A DNA stretch of 64,000 bases from Tamaricihabitans halophyticus. GTDB taxonomy: Bacteria > Actinomycetota > Actinomycetes > Mycobacteriales > Pseudonocardiaceae. Shown here piece after piece: positions 1 to 7,840 of this stretch (positions within the stretch are counted from its first letter, which is position 1; every line of letters begins with the position of its first letter). The notes under the pieces were generated by a model. It saw nothing but the letters and a program-made list of their open reading frames with translations, did no database searches and had not been told where the DNA came from. A program made the position numbers and the translations under genes. The stretch spans positions 213,899 through 277,898 of the forward strand of contig NZ_SLXQ01000007.1 in the NCBI RefSeq assembly GCF_004340875.1. Direction: 5' to 3'.

Positions 1-349
1 GATCTTGGGCCGCTCGAGCGAGTTCGCCCGCGAGCTGGCGAAGTTCGACCGTGCTGGCGCCGTCATCCACGGCGGTCACCATGTCTTCGGCGGAACAGCG
101 CACCTGAAACAGTCGATCTTGCAAATCGGCCAGTTCCGCATCGGACAGTACGACCGCATCATCCGGCAGTCCGCCGCGCTGCACCTGGCTGCGTCGTTCG
201 TACGCACGCTGCCGGCACGCTTGGCCGCAGTACCGACGCCGCCTGCCAACCTTGCCGTCCGCAGTGGACAGATGACGACCGCACCAACCACAGTGCTGTT
301 GAGCGCGGGATCGTCGCGGCGACGTGGACTCCGGTGTGGGCGTTCCCAT
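1..349 (-). CDS. Zinc-ribbon protein of unknown function, C-terminus cut by window edge
   Basis: This reading frame runs off the left edge, so only about 116 N-terminal residues are visible. After a short basic N-terminus it has a CGWCGRH knuckle, a basic stretch (GRRRYC), then CGQACRQRAYERR. This Cys-x2-Cys ... Cys-x3-Cys arrangement looks like a small treble-clef or zinc-ribbon finger. The part after it is acidic and probably helical (ELADLQDRLFQV). I recognise the general type as a conserved actinobacterial hypothetical protein but know no function for it. The start used is the ATG at 349; no convincing ribosome-binding site precedes it, so a start further upstream is possible. It is transcribed away from the glycerophosphodiesterase gene. 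Confidence 0.6.
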   Translation of the reverse strand, partial: MGTPTPESTSPRRSRAQQHCGWCGRHLSTADGKVGRRRRYCGQACRQRAYERRSQVQRGGLPDDAVVLSDAELADLQDRLFQVRCSAEDMVTAVDDGASTVELRQLAGELARAAQD

Positions 350-415
350 ACCGGAGACGCTAACTCGCCGGCAACGAGCCACCCAGAAGCCACGCCGGCG
401 AGGCACACTTGACTA

Positions 416-1201
416 GTGACTAGCAGATCGGCGTATCTGACAGGACCTCGCCCCCGCGCTTTCGCGCACCGGGGGTGGCATCTCGGCGACCTCGACGGCA
501 TGGAAAACTCGCTCGCCGCCTTTCAGCGTGCGGCGGCGGAAGGCTATCTGTATCTCGAAACGGATGTGCACGCGACCGCGGATGGCGTTGTGGTCGTCCA
601 GCATGACAGCGAGTTGGATCGAACAACCGATGGCGTGGGTCCCATTGCCGACCAGCCGTGGTCGGCCGTTCGCCGCGCGAAGATCGGCGGCCGGGAATCG
701 ATCTCCCGGCTGGAGGACTTGCTCGAGGCTCTCCCCCATGCATTGATCAACATCGATGTGAAGGCGGAGAGCGCGCTGGACCCGACCCTTGCGGTACTCC
801 GGCGTACCGGCGCGCTTTCCAGAGTTTGCTTGGCATCGTTCGACGAGAGTCGGCTGCGGCGAGCGCGTGAGCGCGCTGGGCCGCAGTTGCTGACGTCGAT
901 GGGCCCTCGATCAGTTGGCCTGCTGTGGGCGGCGAGCTGGCTGCCCTTTCGGATTCCTGGACTGCCGGTGCATGGACGTTTCGCGCAGATCCCACCGGAA
1001 TATGGATGGCTGCGGGTAGTGGACCGTGCTCTCCTGCGGTCCGCGCATCGGCGCGATCTTGAGGTTCACGTGTGGACGATCAACGAAGAACCCAAGATGA
1101 ACGAGCTGCTTGATCTCGGGGTAGACGGTCTGGTCACCGATCGGCCGGATCTGCTGCGAGATATCTTGGAAGCTCGTGGCCTGTGGGTTCAGCAGGGTTA
1201 G
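416..1201 (+). CDS. Glycerophosphodiester phosphodiesterase
   Basis: A 261-residue TIM-barrel enzyme of the GDPD family, which hydrolyses glycerophosphodiesters to glycerol 3-phosphate and an alcohol. Visible family motifs are AHRG (catalytic His18), EN at 30-31, ETDVH at 48-52 (metal ligands Glu48 and Asp50) and QHD with the second catalytic His63. The C-terminal end has the usual VWTINEE and GVDGLVTDRPD segments. No signal peptide is seen, so it should be cytoplasmic. The start is GTG at 416. The last residues are encoded inside one arm of a 16-bp inverted repeat that probably ends transcription. Assignment to the family is secure; the natural substrate is not known. Confidence 0.93.
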   Translation: MTSRSAYLTGPRPRAFAHRGWHLGDLDGMENSLAAFQRAAAEGYLYLETDVHATADGVVVVQHDSELDRTTDGVGPIADQPWSAVRRAKIGGRESISRLEDLLEALPHALINIDVKAESALDPTLAVLRRTGALSRVCLASFDESRLRRARERAGPQLLTSMGPRSVGLLWAASWLPFRIPGLPVHGRFAQIPPEYGWLRVVDRALLRSAHRRDLEVHVWTINEEPKMNELLDLGVDGLVTDRPDLLRDILEARGLWVQQG

Positions 1202-1220
1202 ACGCCCACAGGCCACGAGC
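1172..1220. terminator. 16-bp perfect inverted repeat, likely bidirectional terminator
   Basis: The arms 1172-1187 (GCTCGTGGCCTGTGGG) and 1205-1220 are exact reverse complements, separated by 17 bases that contain the stop codon of the glycerophosphodiesterase gene. The site lies between two converging genes. There is no T-tract on either side, which is common for actinobacterial terminators. One arm is coding sequence. Confidence 0.75.
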
Positions 1221-1228
1221 GGCCCTCG

Positions 1229-1948
1229 CTACCGTGGCGCCTCGCCTTCCCAGCCGGCTTTCCACGTTTTCGGCCCCAGTCGGCCAGAATCCCTGATGTC
1301 GTTCGCGCGCTGAACGTCGAGCACGGCTTCCTTGGTCTCGTCGTAGTAGCAACCGGTGCCCTCGAAGTCATACCCGTAATCGTTCATCTTGAGCTGGAAC
1401 TTGCGGAGCTCGGGTGAACAGTCTCCGTAGGCGTAGACCAGACCGGGCCATTCCGGCATCGCGCCGGAGTCCTCGTCGGGCTTCGGCTGTGGTTTGGGTG
1501 CCGGCTCTGGTTTTGGCTTCGGCGCGGGCGAGCCCGAGCCACCGATGTATGCCGAGTCGTCGTAGCTTGGCACCACTTTGGACCGACCATCGCCATCGTC
1601 GGCCAGGCCGAGCATGCCCGCGCATTCCCACGGCTGCCAGCCGCGCATCCGGTACAGGTACAGCGCCCGATAGTCCTGCTCGGCGGGGCTCGCCTCGCTC
1701 GGGTATCCGGTACCGCCGACGCTCTGCCAAGTCGGCAGGTCGAACTGGTAAGCGCCGTAGTAACCGTTCCCCGTGTTGATCGAGTAGTTGCCGCTCGACT
1801 CACACATCCGGACCGCTTCCCAGGAGCTGGAAGGCGGGTCCGCCGCGGCGACGCCGCTGAGGGTCAGTTGCGCGCCCCCGGCTACCAACGCGATGAGCGC
1901 AATGCGGGTGATCGTCCGCAGTACGCGGCCTGGCTGCCTCTTGGTCAT
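1229..1948 (-). CDS. Resuscitation-promoting-factor-like transglycosylase, secreted
   Basis: A 239-residue exported peptidoglycan enzyme. Residues 1-36 form a signal peptide (basic start, hydrophobic core, AAA cleavage region). An Rpf-type transglycosylase-like domain follows, WEAVRMCESSGNYSINTGNG, with catalytic Glu50. It would cut glycan strands in the cell wall. A Pro/Lys-rich spacer (about 135-165) leads to a C-terminal peptidoglycan-binding-like domain containing LRKFQLKMNDYGYDF and GRLGPKTW. The start at 1948 is chosen because it begins the signal peptide and lies six bases after a TACTGT hexamer; a longer frame to 2182 has no signal-peptide logic. It converges on the glycerophosphodiesterase gene. 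Family assignment is strong; a role in resuscitation is only family knowledge. Confidence 0.9.
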   Translation of the reverse strand: MTKRQPGRVLRTITRIALIALVAGGAQLTLSGVAAADPPSSSWEAVRMCESSGNYSINTGNGYYGAYQFDLPTWQSVGGTGYPSEASPAEQDYRALYLYRMRGWQPWECAGMLGLADDGDGRSKVVPSYDDSAYIGGSGSPAPKPKPEPAPKPQPKPDEDSGAMPEWPGLVYAYGDCSPELRKFQLKMNDYGYDFEGTGCYYDETKEAVLDVQRANDIRDSGRLGPKTWKAGWEGEAPR

Positions 1949-1954
1949 GCCCGA

Positions 1955-1983
1955 ACAGTAAGCAACAGACTCAGAAACCACAA
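1955..1983 (-). promoter_or_regulatory. Promoter of the Rpf-like gene, leaderless type
   Basis: On the minus strand, TTGTGG (1983-1978), a 17-base spacer and TACTGT (1960-1955) form a well-spaced -35/-10 pair. TACTGT ends six bases before the ATG at 1948, so the mRNA would start at or next to the start codon. Confidence 0.6.
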
Positions 1984-2193
1984 GAGTCACACAGAACCCA
2001 CCAGTATCACATGCAACACCGAGTAGAACAGTCTCCGACACGCCGCCATTCGGGTGAGGGTTTTCGTGGGGGTGTTCAATGCTGCCGGTAGACACGTCTA
2101 CCGGGTTCGCTGCCAACGGCTCGTTCGAGCCCAGTACAGTCGCCGCCAGCGCACCGAACACTTCCCCACCATCTGCTCGCATGCTGAGGAGCC

Positions 2194-2220
2194 ATGATGA
2201 TCAGCTGGCGTCACCCATGA
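2194..2220 (+). CDS. Possible 8-residue leader peptide coupled to the transporter start
   Basis: The mini frame reads MMISWRHP and then TGA. Its TGA overlaps the ATG of the downstream transporter (ATGA at 2217-2220). The only good Shine-Dalgarno sequence in the area, GAGGAG at 2186-2191, is placed to serve this mini frame (five bases before its second ATG) and not the transporter start, which has none. Translational coupling or regulation through this peptide is inference. Confidence 0.3.
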   Translation: MMISWRHP

Positions 2221-3638
2221 CCGAGGCCGCCGCGCCGACGCCCGCGCGTGATCCGGCAGCCCGCCGTAAGGAACAGCGCGGCTGGTATTGGTACGACTGG
2301 GCGAATCAAACCTTCAACACTTCGGTCACCACGGTTTTTGGAGCGCTGTACCTCACCGCAGTAGCGAAAGCCGACGCCAGCGCGGACACGGTCCGTAATG
2401 GCCCAACGCCCTGCACGGATGACCGGGGTATCGAGAACGCCCTACAGAACTGCGATATCGGGGTGTTCGGCCTGCACTTCCCCGCAGGATCGTTGTGGGG
2501 GTATTTGCTGTCCGTGGCCACCGTGGTCCAGGTCGTCATCGTGCCGGTGTTGGGAGCCATCGCGGACCGCACCCAACACAAGAAGGGCATGCTCGCGTTC
2601 TTCGCCTTCGTTGGCGCCACCGCGGTGATGTTCATGGTGTTCGCCTCCGGGACGAACTGGCAGCTCGGCGCGGCCCTCTTTATCGTGGCAGAGATATGTT
2701 GGGGCTCGTCGATCGTGCTCTACTACGCGTTCCTGCCGGAAATTGCCGGACCGGACGAGCGCGACCGGGTATCGGCTCGTGGATGGGCCATCGGTTATCT
2801 CGGCGGCGGCGTCGCTCTTGCCCTGCAGCTCGCCTTCTATCTGAATTACGACGCCTTCGGGATGACCGAAGAACTCGCCGTCCGGATCTGTTTCTTCACC
2901 TCCGGCCTGTGGTGGGCGGTGTTCACCGTCATTCCGATGCGTCGGCTCCGCCAGCACCAACCGGCCACCGGTACCGAGCGTGGCCCCTCTGTCGTGTCCG
3001 CTGGGTTTCGTGAGCTTGCCAGCACCGTGAAACAGGCTCGTGGCTTTCCGCTCACCCTCGCCTTCCTGGGCGCCTACCTCATCTATACCGACGGTATCTC
3101 CACGGTGGCCAACGTTTCGGCGCAGTACGGGAGCGAGGAGCTCCGGTTCGACAACGAAGTGCTGATCGTCACAATCCTTGTCATCCAGTTCGTCGCCTAT
3201 GGCGGCGCGATGTTGCACAGTTTCGTCGCGCGGTACTTCGGCGCCAAACGCACCATCCTGGGCAGCCTGCTGGCCTGGATTGGAGTGTTGATCTTTGCCT
3301 ATTTCATCGAGGCTGGCCAGCAGTTGCAGTTCTATCTCGTCGCGGTCGGGATTGGCCTGGTACTCGGTGGGACAAATGCGCTGTCACGTTCGCTCTACAG
3401 CCAGATGATTCCGGCAGGCAAAGAGGCGCAGTACTTCTCGCTTTACCAGATCAGCGAGAAGGGCACCTCGTGGTTGGGGCCGCTGCTGTTCGCCGGGATT
3501 GGCCAGGCGACCGGCTCGTTCCGGTACGCGATCATCGCACTGGCCGTGTTCTTCATCGTCGGGTTCGTACTGCTGACCTTTATCCCGGTACGTAAGGCCA
3601 TCAAGGCAGCGGGTAATCCTGAACCACGTGTGCTCTGA
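2217..3638 (+). CDS. MFS transporter, UMF1 / Atg22-like family
   Basis: A 473-residue integral membrane protein with about twelve predicted hydrophobic helices. The start YWYDWANQTFNTSVTTVFGALY is typical of the UMF1 (unknown major facilitator 1) family, related to fungal vacuolar effluxer Atg22. Further family marks are GAIADRTQHKKG in the first cytoplasmic loop and GGTNALSRSLYSQMIP and YQISEKGTSWLGPLLF late in the protein. The substrate is unknown; fungal members export amino acids from vacuoles. The ATG at 2217 is chosen because the preceding in-frame sequence is not transporter-like; it may be translationally coupled to a short upstream frame. It stands alone, divergent from the Rpf-like gene. 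Confidence 0.85.
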   Translation: MTEAAAPTPARDPAARRKEQRGWYWYDWANQTFNTSVTTVFGALYLTAVAKADASADTVRNGPTPCTDDRGIENALQNCDIGVFGLHFPAGSLWGYLLSVATVVQVVIVPVLGAIADRTQHKKGMLAFFAFVGATAVMFMVFASGTNWQLGAALFIVAEICWGSSIVLYYAFLPEIAGPDERDRVSARGWAIGYLGGGVALALQLAFYLNYDAFGMTEELAVRICFFTSGLWWAVFTVIPMRRLRQHQPATGTERGPSVVSAGFRELASTVKQARGFPLTLAFLGAYLIYTDGISTVANVSAQYGSEELRFDNEVLIVTILVIQFVAYGGAMLHSFVARYFGAKRTILGSLLAWIGVLIFAYFIEAGQQLQFYLVAVGIGLVLGGTNALSRSLYSQMIPAGKEAQYFSLYQISEKGTSWLGPLLFAGIGQATGSFRYAIIALAVFFIVGFVLLTFIPVRKAIKAAGNPEPRVL

Positions 3639-3688
3639 CGGTGCGTCCTTCGAGTGCGTCATTGGCGGGCCCGGTAGCCGCTGTCGCA

Positions 3689-3694
3689 TAGGGT
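3689..3694 (+). promoter_or_regulatory. Putative -10 hexamer of tdk, leaderless type
   Basis: TAGGGT lies seven bases before the GTG start at 3702, and no Shine-Dalgarno sequence lies between. No clear -35 is seen. Confidence 0.4.
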
Positions 3695-3701
3695 CTGCGT
3701 C

Positions 3702-4523
3702 GTGACTGTGTCCGAGCAGAACGTGCCGGCCGAGCAGGGCCTACCCGAGCAGAACCTGCCAGATTCGGCGGTAGCCAGCGATCCAACCGACGCATTGTCC
3801 CCGGTGCCTGGGCATACCGCGCAGAACCGGGCACCATCCACGGGTCGGCTCCGCTACTGCTACGGCCCGATGGACTGTGGAAAATCCACTCTCGCGCTGC
3901 AGATCGACCACAATCACGCCAGGCAGGGGCGACGCGGACTGCTGCTGGTCCGGCATGACCGATCAGGGCAGCCGCGGATCTCGAGCCGGATCGGGATCAC
4001 CCGCCAGGCCTATGAGGTGGGCGCGGACACCGATATCCGGGAGCTGGTCCGAGCACAGTGGGCCGCCGGTCACCGGCTGGACTATCTGATCGTCGACGAA
4101 GCCCAGTTCCTGTCGACCGAACAGGTCGAGCAGCTGGCTGAGCTCGCCGACGACGTCCAGCTGGACGTGTACTGCTTTGGGATCGCCACGGATTTCCGGA
4201 GTCGGCTGTTTCCTGGTTCCCAGCGGCTGTTCGAACTGGCCGATGAACTCCAGCCGGTCCAGGTCGACGTGCTGTGCTGGTGTGGCGCAGCTGGCCGGTT
4301 CAACGCACGGGTGCAGCATGAGCGGGTGCTCCGCGCCGGCGATACGGTGCTCGTCGCGGACACGGAACCAGGACAGTCAACCCCCGGTGGCGCCAAGCAA
4401 GCGGGGACCGAGCCCGCCGCCGAGGAGCCGCAGAACGTGCGCTACCAGGTGTTGTGCCGCCGGCATTACCGCCAAGGTGATCTCGGTGCGACGGCACCCC
4501 ACGGCCAATTGCGCCTAGCGTAA
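3702..4523 (+). CDS. tdk: Thymidine kinase (type II)
   Basis: Phosphorylates thymidine with ATP in the salvage route to dTTP. The 273-residue protein carries a P-loop GPMDCGKST at 55-63, the switch motif VDEAQF with the catalytic Glu133, and two cysteine pairs near the C-terminus (LCWC and LCRRHY) that match the zinc-binding lasso region of type II enzymes. It is longer than typical bacterial Tdk (about 190-220 residues) because of a roughly 48-residue acidic, Pro/Gln-rich N-terminal extension and an insert before the last zinc-ligand pair. The GTG at 3702 follows a TAGGGT hexamer by seven bases. The N-terminal extension may be partly untranslated if a later start is used. Confidence 0.88.
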   Translation: MTVSEQNVPAEQGLPEQNLPDSAVASDPTDALSPVPGHTAQNRAPSTGRLRYCYGPMDCGKSTLALQIDHNHARQGRRGLLLVRHDRSGQPRISSRIGITRQAYEVGADTDIRELVRAQWAAGHRLDYLIVDEAQFLSTEQVEQLAELADDVQLDVYCFGIATDFRSRLFPGSQRLFELADELQPVQVDVLCWCGAAGRFNARVQHERVLRAGDTVLVADTEPGQSTPGGAKQAGTEPAAEEPQNVRYQVLCRRHYRQGDLGATAPHGQLRLA

Positions 4524-4744
4524 CCGCAACGAGACTTGCCAAGTGGAGATACGGTGCAAGTAGCGGCGCCCCGAGCCTGGTTGGCCAGCCGGCTACCAGC
4601 AGTCCCCCGAGCGGGCGTAAATCACAAAGTTCCCCCGAAAGGCGGCGTCATATTCGACCCGTCACAGTCTCTCTCCAGGGAAAGGCAGTCGCGTCCAACA
4701 GAAGAACTCACCCGCAGAAATTTGTAGTTGAGCGGTGAATCATG
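4524..4744. other. Intergenic region between tdk and the rbpA promoter
   Basis: Just over 200 bases with no convincing gene. A 63-codon frame (4536-4727) has low-complexity composition and no ribosome-binding site. A weak 6-bp dyad (ACTTGC / GCAAGT, near 4532-4559) is present. I see no known riboswitch or RNA here. Confidence 0.5.
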
Positions 4745-4809
4745 TCACGGTATGCAACTGCGGCCGGTACCGGGAATCCTGCGGTACCGTCGCGCGTTGC
4801 ATACCGTGA
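4745..4809 (+). promoter_or_regulatory. Sigma-R-like promoter of rbpA inside a 14-bp inverted repeat
   Basis: GGGAAT at 4772-4777, exactly 18 bases, then GTT at 4796-4798 match the sigma-R (SigR/SigH, disulfide-stress sigma factor) consensus GGAAT-N18-GTT. The promoter is bracketed by a perfect 14-bp inverted repeat, TCACGGTATGCAAC (4745-4758) and its complement (4796-4809); the right arm overlaps the -10 element. Two GGTACC palindromes (4766-4771, 4783-4788) lie between. In Streptomyces coelicolor rbpA is a known sigma-R target, which supports the reading. Confidence 0.75.
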
Positions 4810-4851
4810 GCATCACCCGGGCTCAGCTTGAGCCGATGGAAAGGAAGCACC

Positions 4852-5196
4852 ATGGCCGACCGTGTTCTCCGTGGAAGCCGACTCGGGGCGGTCAGCTACG
4901 AGACCGACCGAAACCATGACTTGGCGCCCCGTCGCACCGTCCGGTACGCGTGCCCAAAGGACCACGACTTCGAAGTGCCGTTCTCGGATGACGCCGAGAT
5001 CCCTTCGGTGTGGGAGTGCCGCCTACACGGCAGCGAGTCCAAGATCATCGACGGTAGCCAGCAAGAGGAGAAGAAGGGCAAACCGCCGAGGACGCACTGG
5101 GACATGCTCCTGGAGCGTCGGTCGATTCCCGAGCTGGAAGACCTGCTCACGGAACGTCTCGAAGAGCTGAAGGGACGGCGCAGCCGCTCCGCCTAG
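4852..5196 (+). CDS. rbpA: RNA polymerase-binding protein RbpA
   Basis: RbpA binds RNA polymerase holoenzyme with primary sigma factors and helps open promoters; it also affects rifampicin tolerance in actinobacteria. The 114-residue product shows the full family pattern: MADRVLRGSRLGAVSYETDR at the N-terminus, a core domain with Cys34, His38, Cys56 and His59, then the basic linker and the sigma-interaction helix RRSIPELEDLLTERLEELK. The start ATG at 4852 has a clear GGAAAGGA upstream; the longer frame from 4828 is not needed. Transcription probably comes from the sigma-R-like promoter at 4772-4798 and ends at the hairpin at 5210-5257. Confidence 0.95.
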   Translation: MADRVLRGSRLGAVSYETDRNHDLAPRRTVRYACPKDHDFEVPFSDDAEIPSVWECRLHGSESKIIDGSQQEEKKGKPPRTHWDMLLERRSIPELEDLLTERLEELKGRRSRSA

Positions 5197-5209
5197 CACG
5201 ATCACGAGG

Positions 5210-5257
5210 ACAGAACCCACGACGGCGGTGTGCGCGGTCGTGGGTTCTGTCTTTTCT
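5210..5257 (+). terminator. Rho-independent terminator of rbpA
   Basis: Perfect 14-bp stem, ACAGAACCCACGAC (5210-5223) with 5237-5250, a 13-base loop, then CTTTTCT. It lies between converging rbpA and ppm1. The T-rich side serves rbpA. Confidence 0.88.
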
Positions 5258-5282
5258 GGTTCGTGCGTGATCGCCAGCTGCG

Positions 5283-6047
5283 TCAGTGCCAGTACAGGCG
5301 TTTGAGCTGGCCGAACCGATGCCGTAGACCCCAGCCGGTGAGCTTCAGCAATGCCTCCCGGACGACCGCGAGGTCCATCTTCGACTCCCCCGTCTCGCGT
5401 TCGGTGAAGGTAATGGGCACCTCGACGACCTCGAAGTCCGCGCGGACCGTTCGCCAGGCAAGGTCGATCTGGAAGCAGTAGCCGTGCGAGGTGACCTCGT
5501 CCAATGCGAGCGTTTCCAACACCGTGCGGCGATAGGCGCGAAAACCGGCGGTCACGTCGTTGATCTCGACGCCGAGCATGATCTTGGCGAAGATGTTCGC
5601 GCCAACGGAAAGTAGCTCACGGCGGCGCGGCCAGTTCACCACTTTGCCGCCAGGGACATAACGAGAACCGATCACCAGGTCGGCGTCGGTCAACGCGTCC
5701 AGCAGCCTGGGCAGGTCTTCCGGCGCGTGCGAGCCGTCCGCGTCCATCTCCACGATCGTCGCGTAGTCCCGCTCAAGGCCCCACCGGAAGCCGGCGATAT
5801 ACGCCGCGCCGAGTCCGGCCTTTTCCGTGCGGTGCAGGATATGAATTCGTTGGTCCTTCGCGGCGAGCTTGTCCACGAACTCGCCGGTGCCGTCCGGGCT
5901 GCCGTCGTCGACGACCAGCACATGTGCATCCGGTAGGGCGGTGTGCAGCCGCTCGAGGGCCACGCCGATGTTGTCCCGCTCGTTGTACGTCGGGATTACC
6001 ACCAGCACCGGGTCGACCTCACTACGGTCCCTCGGCTGGTCTGTCAT
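5283..6047 (-). CDS. ppm1: Polyprenol monophosphomannose synthase (GT2)
   Basis: Transfers mannose from GDP-mannose to polyprenyl phosphate on the cytoplasmic membrane face, making the donor for later mannosyltransferases and protein O-mannosylation. The 254-residue protein has the GT-A signatures [21 protein letters not shown] and the metal-binding MDADGS (Asp102, Asp104), followed by the typical [10 protein letters not shown] segment. It has no C-terminal membrane domain, like actinobacterial Ppm1 and unlike eukaryotic-type DPM synthases with anchors. Its ATG overlaps the lnt stop codon (ATGA), with GAGGAGGG as ribosome-binding site inside lnt. In Mycobacterium tuberculosis the two are fused; here they are separate, coupled genes. 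Confidence 0.94.
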   Translation of the reverse strand: MTDQPRDRSEVDPVLVVIPTYNERDNIGVALERLHTALPDAHVLVVDDGSPDGTGEFVDKLAAKDQRIHILHRTEKAGLGAAYIAGFRWGLERDYATIVEMDADGSHAPEDLPRLLDALTDADLVIGSRYVPGGKVVNWPRRRELLSVGANIFAKIMLGVEINDVTAGFRAYRRTVLETLALDEVTSHGYCFQIDLAWRTVRADFEVVEVPITFTERETGESKMDLAVVREALLKLTGWGLRHRFGQLKRLYWH

Positions 6048-7795
6048 TCCTGCCCTCCTCGCCGGCGCGCCGAACGCGTGCCGGTGTTCGATTCATCGTC
6101 CTGCCCGCGATCATGCTGATCCGACGTGCGCCGCGCATGCCAACGGGTGCGTAGCCAGCCTCCAAGAACGCCGCCGAGCGCGAGCAGGCCGCCACCGGTG
6201 AGAGCCAGCTCCGGTGCTTTCCCCAACCGATCGGAAAGCGTAACTTGCGAGCGCAGCGGCACGTCGGCCGCCAGTGTCGTAGCGGTGTACAACTCAGTCT
6301 GGCTGGCCACCGAACCGTCCGGTCGAACAAAGGCGCTGACCCCGCTCGTCGCCGCGTTGATCACCGCTCGGTCGTGTTCGACGGCGCGTACCCGCGACAT
6401 GGCGAGCTGCTGGTAGCTCATTTCGGTATCGCCGAACCACGCGTTGTTCGTAGGTACCAGCAGCAGTTTCGCACCCGCCTCGACCGCCTCGGCTGGTATC
6501 GCGTCGTAGGCGATCTCGTAGCAGATGGCGAGGCCGAGTTCGGTGCCCGCGGTGCGTACCAGGCCAGGTTCGGTGCCGGGTGTCATATCGGTGTCGCGGT
6601 CCAGAAACGGGGTGAACCAGCCGGCGATGTTCCGGAACGGGATGTACTCGGAGAACGGCACGAGCTCCTGTTTGGCGTAGCTCGCGACTTGGCCAGCACC
6701 GGGCTCGACGGCCACCACGGTATTGCGCACGCTGCCGTCCGCGCCGTAGGCCAATGCGCCACTCAGCAATGGGGCGCCGAGTCGATCGGCGTAATCCGCC
6801 AGCTGTGCCGCTGTGTTGCCACCAGGGTGGAGGCGAGCACTGCTCTCAGGAAGGAGCACCAGATCCGGCTGCGGTTGTGCGCCGGTGCGGATGTCGCGCA
6901 GCAGCCGTTCCAAGCCGGCTTGGTGATTGGCCCAGATGGTGTCGCCCTCAGCTAGCAGGTCAATGCCCACGTTCGGGGCGTTGCCCTGGACCACGGCGAC
7001 GCGTAGGCCACCGTCGGTGGCTCCGGCGTTCAGGCTTGGCAGGAGCAGCCCGCCCGCGAGCAGCGGGGTGATGAGCATGATGCCGGCAGGTATGTCCGAG
7101 CGGCGTGGTCGGATACCGGGGCGCGGGCGACCTCGCCACACGAGCGCCGCCGCGGCCGCGCCGAGGAGCACGACGGTAAAGCCAAGTAGGGCGGTGCCAC
7201 CGATCGAGACAAGTGGCAGCAGTACGCCGTCGGCTTGGCTGTAGGCGAGTTCACTCCACGGGAACCCGTTCAGCGGGAATCGGGCGCGCAGTGCTTCGCC
7301 AGCCACGAAGATCATCGCCATCCACAACGGCGCGAGCGGCAGTTTGCTCACGGCCGCCATGGCGGCGACCGCCACGGCGATCAGCAGCGCACAGATCAGG
7401 CTCAGCGCCAGCCACGGTCCGATCCCGAACCGCACGGACAGAAAATCATCGAGCCATTTCAGCAGTAGTAGCTGCCAGACGCTAGCGAACACCAGCCCAT
7501 ACCCGAACCCAGCACGAGCCTTTCTGCCCCAGATGACCGCGCATAATCCGAGGAAGGCGATGGGCGCCAACCACCACAGGGTGCGTGGGGGGAACGCAAG
7601 GTAGAGCACTGCTCCGCTGACAAGCGCGATAGCGCTGCGGATGAGCACTGCCGTGGACAGCCGGAATCTGGTTCGTGTGCCGGACCGGGTGCTGAGCGGC
7701 GCGCTGGTATCGGCTGTGGGCACGGCGGACAGCCTAGGCGTGGGTCTGCTAGCTGGCTGTGTGGTGTCCACGGCCGTGTCGCGAGCGCTGTTCAA
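6044..7795 (-). CDS. lnt: Apolipoprotein N-acyltransferase
   Basis: Adds the third acyl chain to the N-terminal cysteine of lipoproteins in the membrane. The 583-residue protein starts with an Arg/Thr-rich cytoplasmic tail, about eight hydrophobic helices (50-255), then a nitrilase-fold domain with the catalytic triad visible as LLPESSA (Glu317), YAKQEL (Lys375) and ICYE (Cys425). A last helix near 545 precedes a charged tail. The TTG at 7795 is the longest start; GTG at 7771 is an alternative. Directly followed by ppm1 with a 4-base overlap, and divergent from the rRNA methyltransferase. Family and role are secure. Confidence 0.93.
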   Translation of the reverse strand: MNSARDTAVDTTQPASRPTPRLSAVPTADTSAPLSTRSGTRTRFRLSTAVLIRSAIALVSGAVLYLAFPPRTLWWLAPIAFLGLCAVIWGRKARAGFGYGLVFASVWQLLLLKWLDDFLSVRFGIGPWLALSLICALLIAVAVAAMAAVSKLPLAPLWMAMIFVAGEALRARFPLNGFPWSELAYSQADGVLLPLVSIGGTALLGFTVVLLGAAAAALVWRGRPRPGIRPRRSDIPAGIMLITPLLAGGLLLPSLNAGATDGGLRVAVVQGNAPNVGIDLLAEGDTIWANHQAGLERLLRDIRTGAQPQPDLVLLPESSARLHPGGNTAAQLADYADRLGAPLLSGALAYGADGSVRNTVVAVEPGAGQVASYAKQELVPFSEYIPFRNIAGWFTPFLDRDTDMTPGTEPGLVRTAGTELGLAICYEIAYDAIPAEAVEAGAKLLLVPTNNAWFGDTEMSYQQLAMSRVRAVEHDRAVINAATSGVSAFVRPDGSVASQTELYTATTLAADVPLRSQVTLSDRLGKAPELALTGGGLLALGGVLGGWLRTRWHARRTSDQHDRGQDDESNTGTRSARRRGGQE

Positions 7796-7828
7796 GGATA
7801 TAGCGGAGGCACCAGCTCGGCGTGCTTC

Positions 7829-7834
7829 TACGAT
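7829..7834 (+). promoter_or_regulatory. Putative -10 hexamer, leaderless type
   Basis: TACGAT lies six bases before the ATG at 7841 of the rRNA methyltransferase gene, with no Shine-Dalgarno sequence. Confidence 0.45.
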
Positions 7835-7840
7835 GGAGCG

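Noticed and set aside
1949..2193. c-di-AMP (ydaO-type) riboswitch before the Rpf-like gene
   Set aside because: Such riboswitches occur upstream of some actinobacterial rpf genes, but a well-spaced promoter lies six bases from the start codon, leaving no leader RNA; I also see none of the conserved riboswitch blocks.
4536..4727. 63-codon frame between tdk and rbpA
   Set aside because: Low-complexity translation with no ribosome-binding site and no similarity I recognise.
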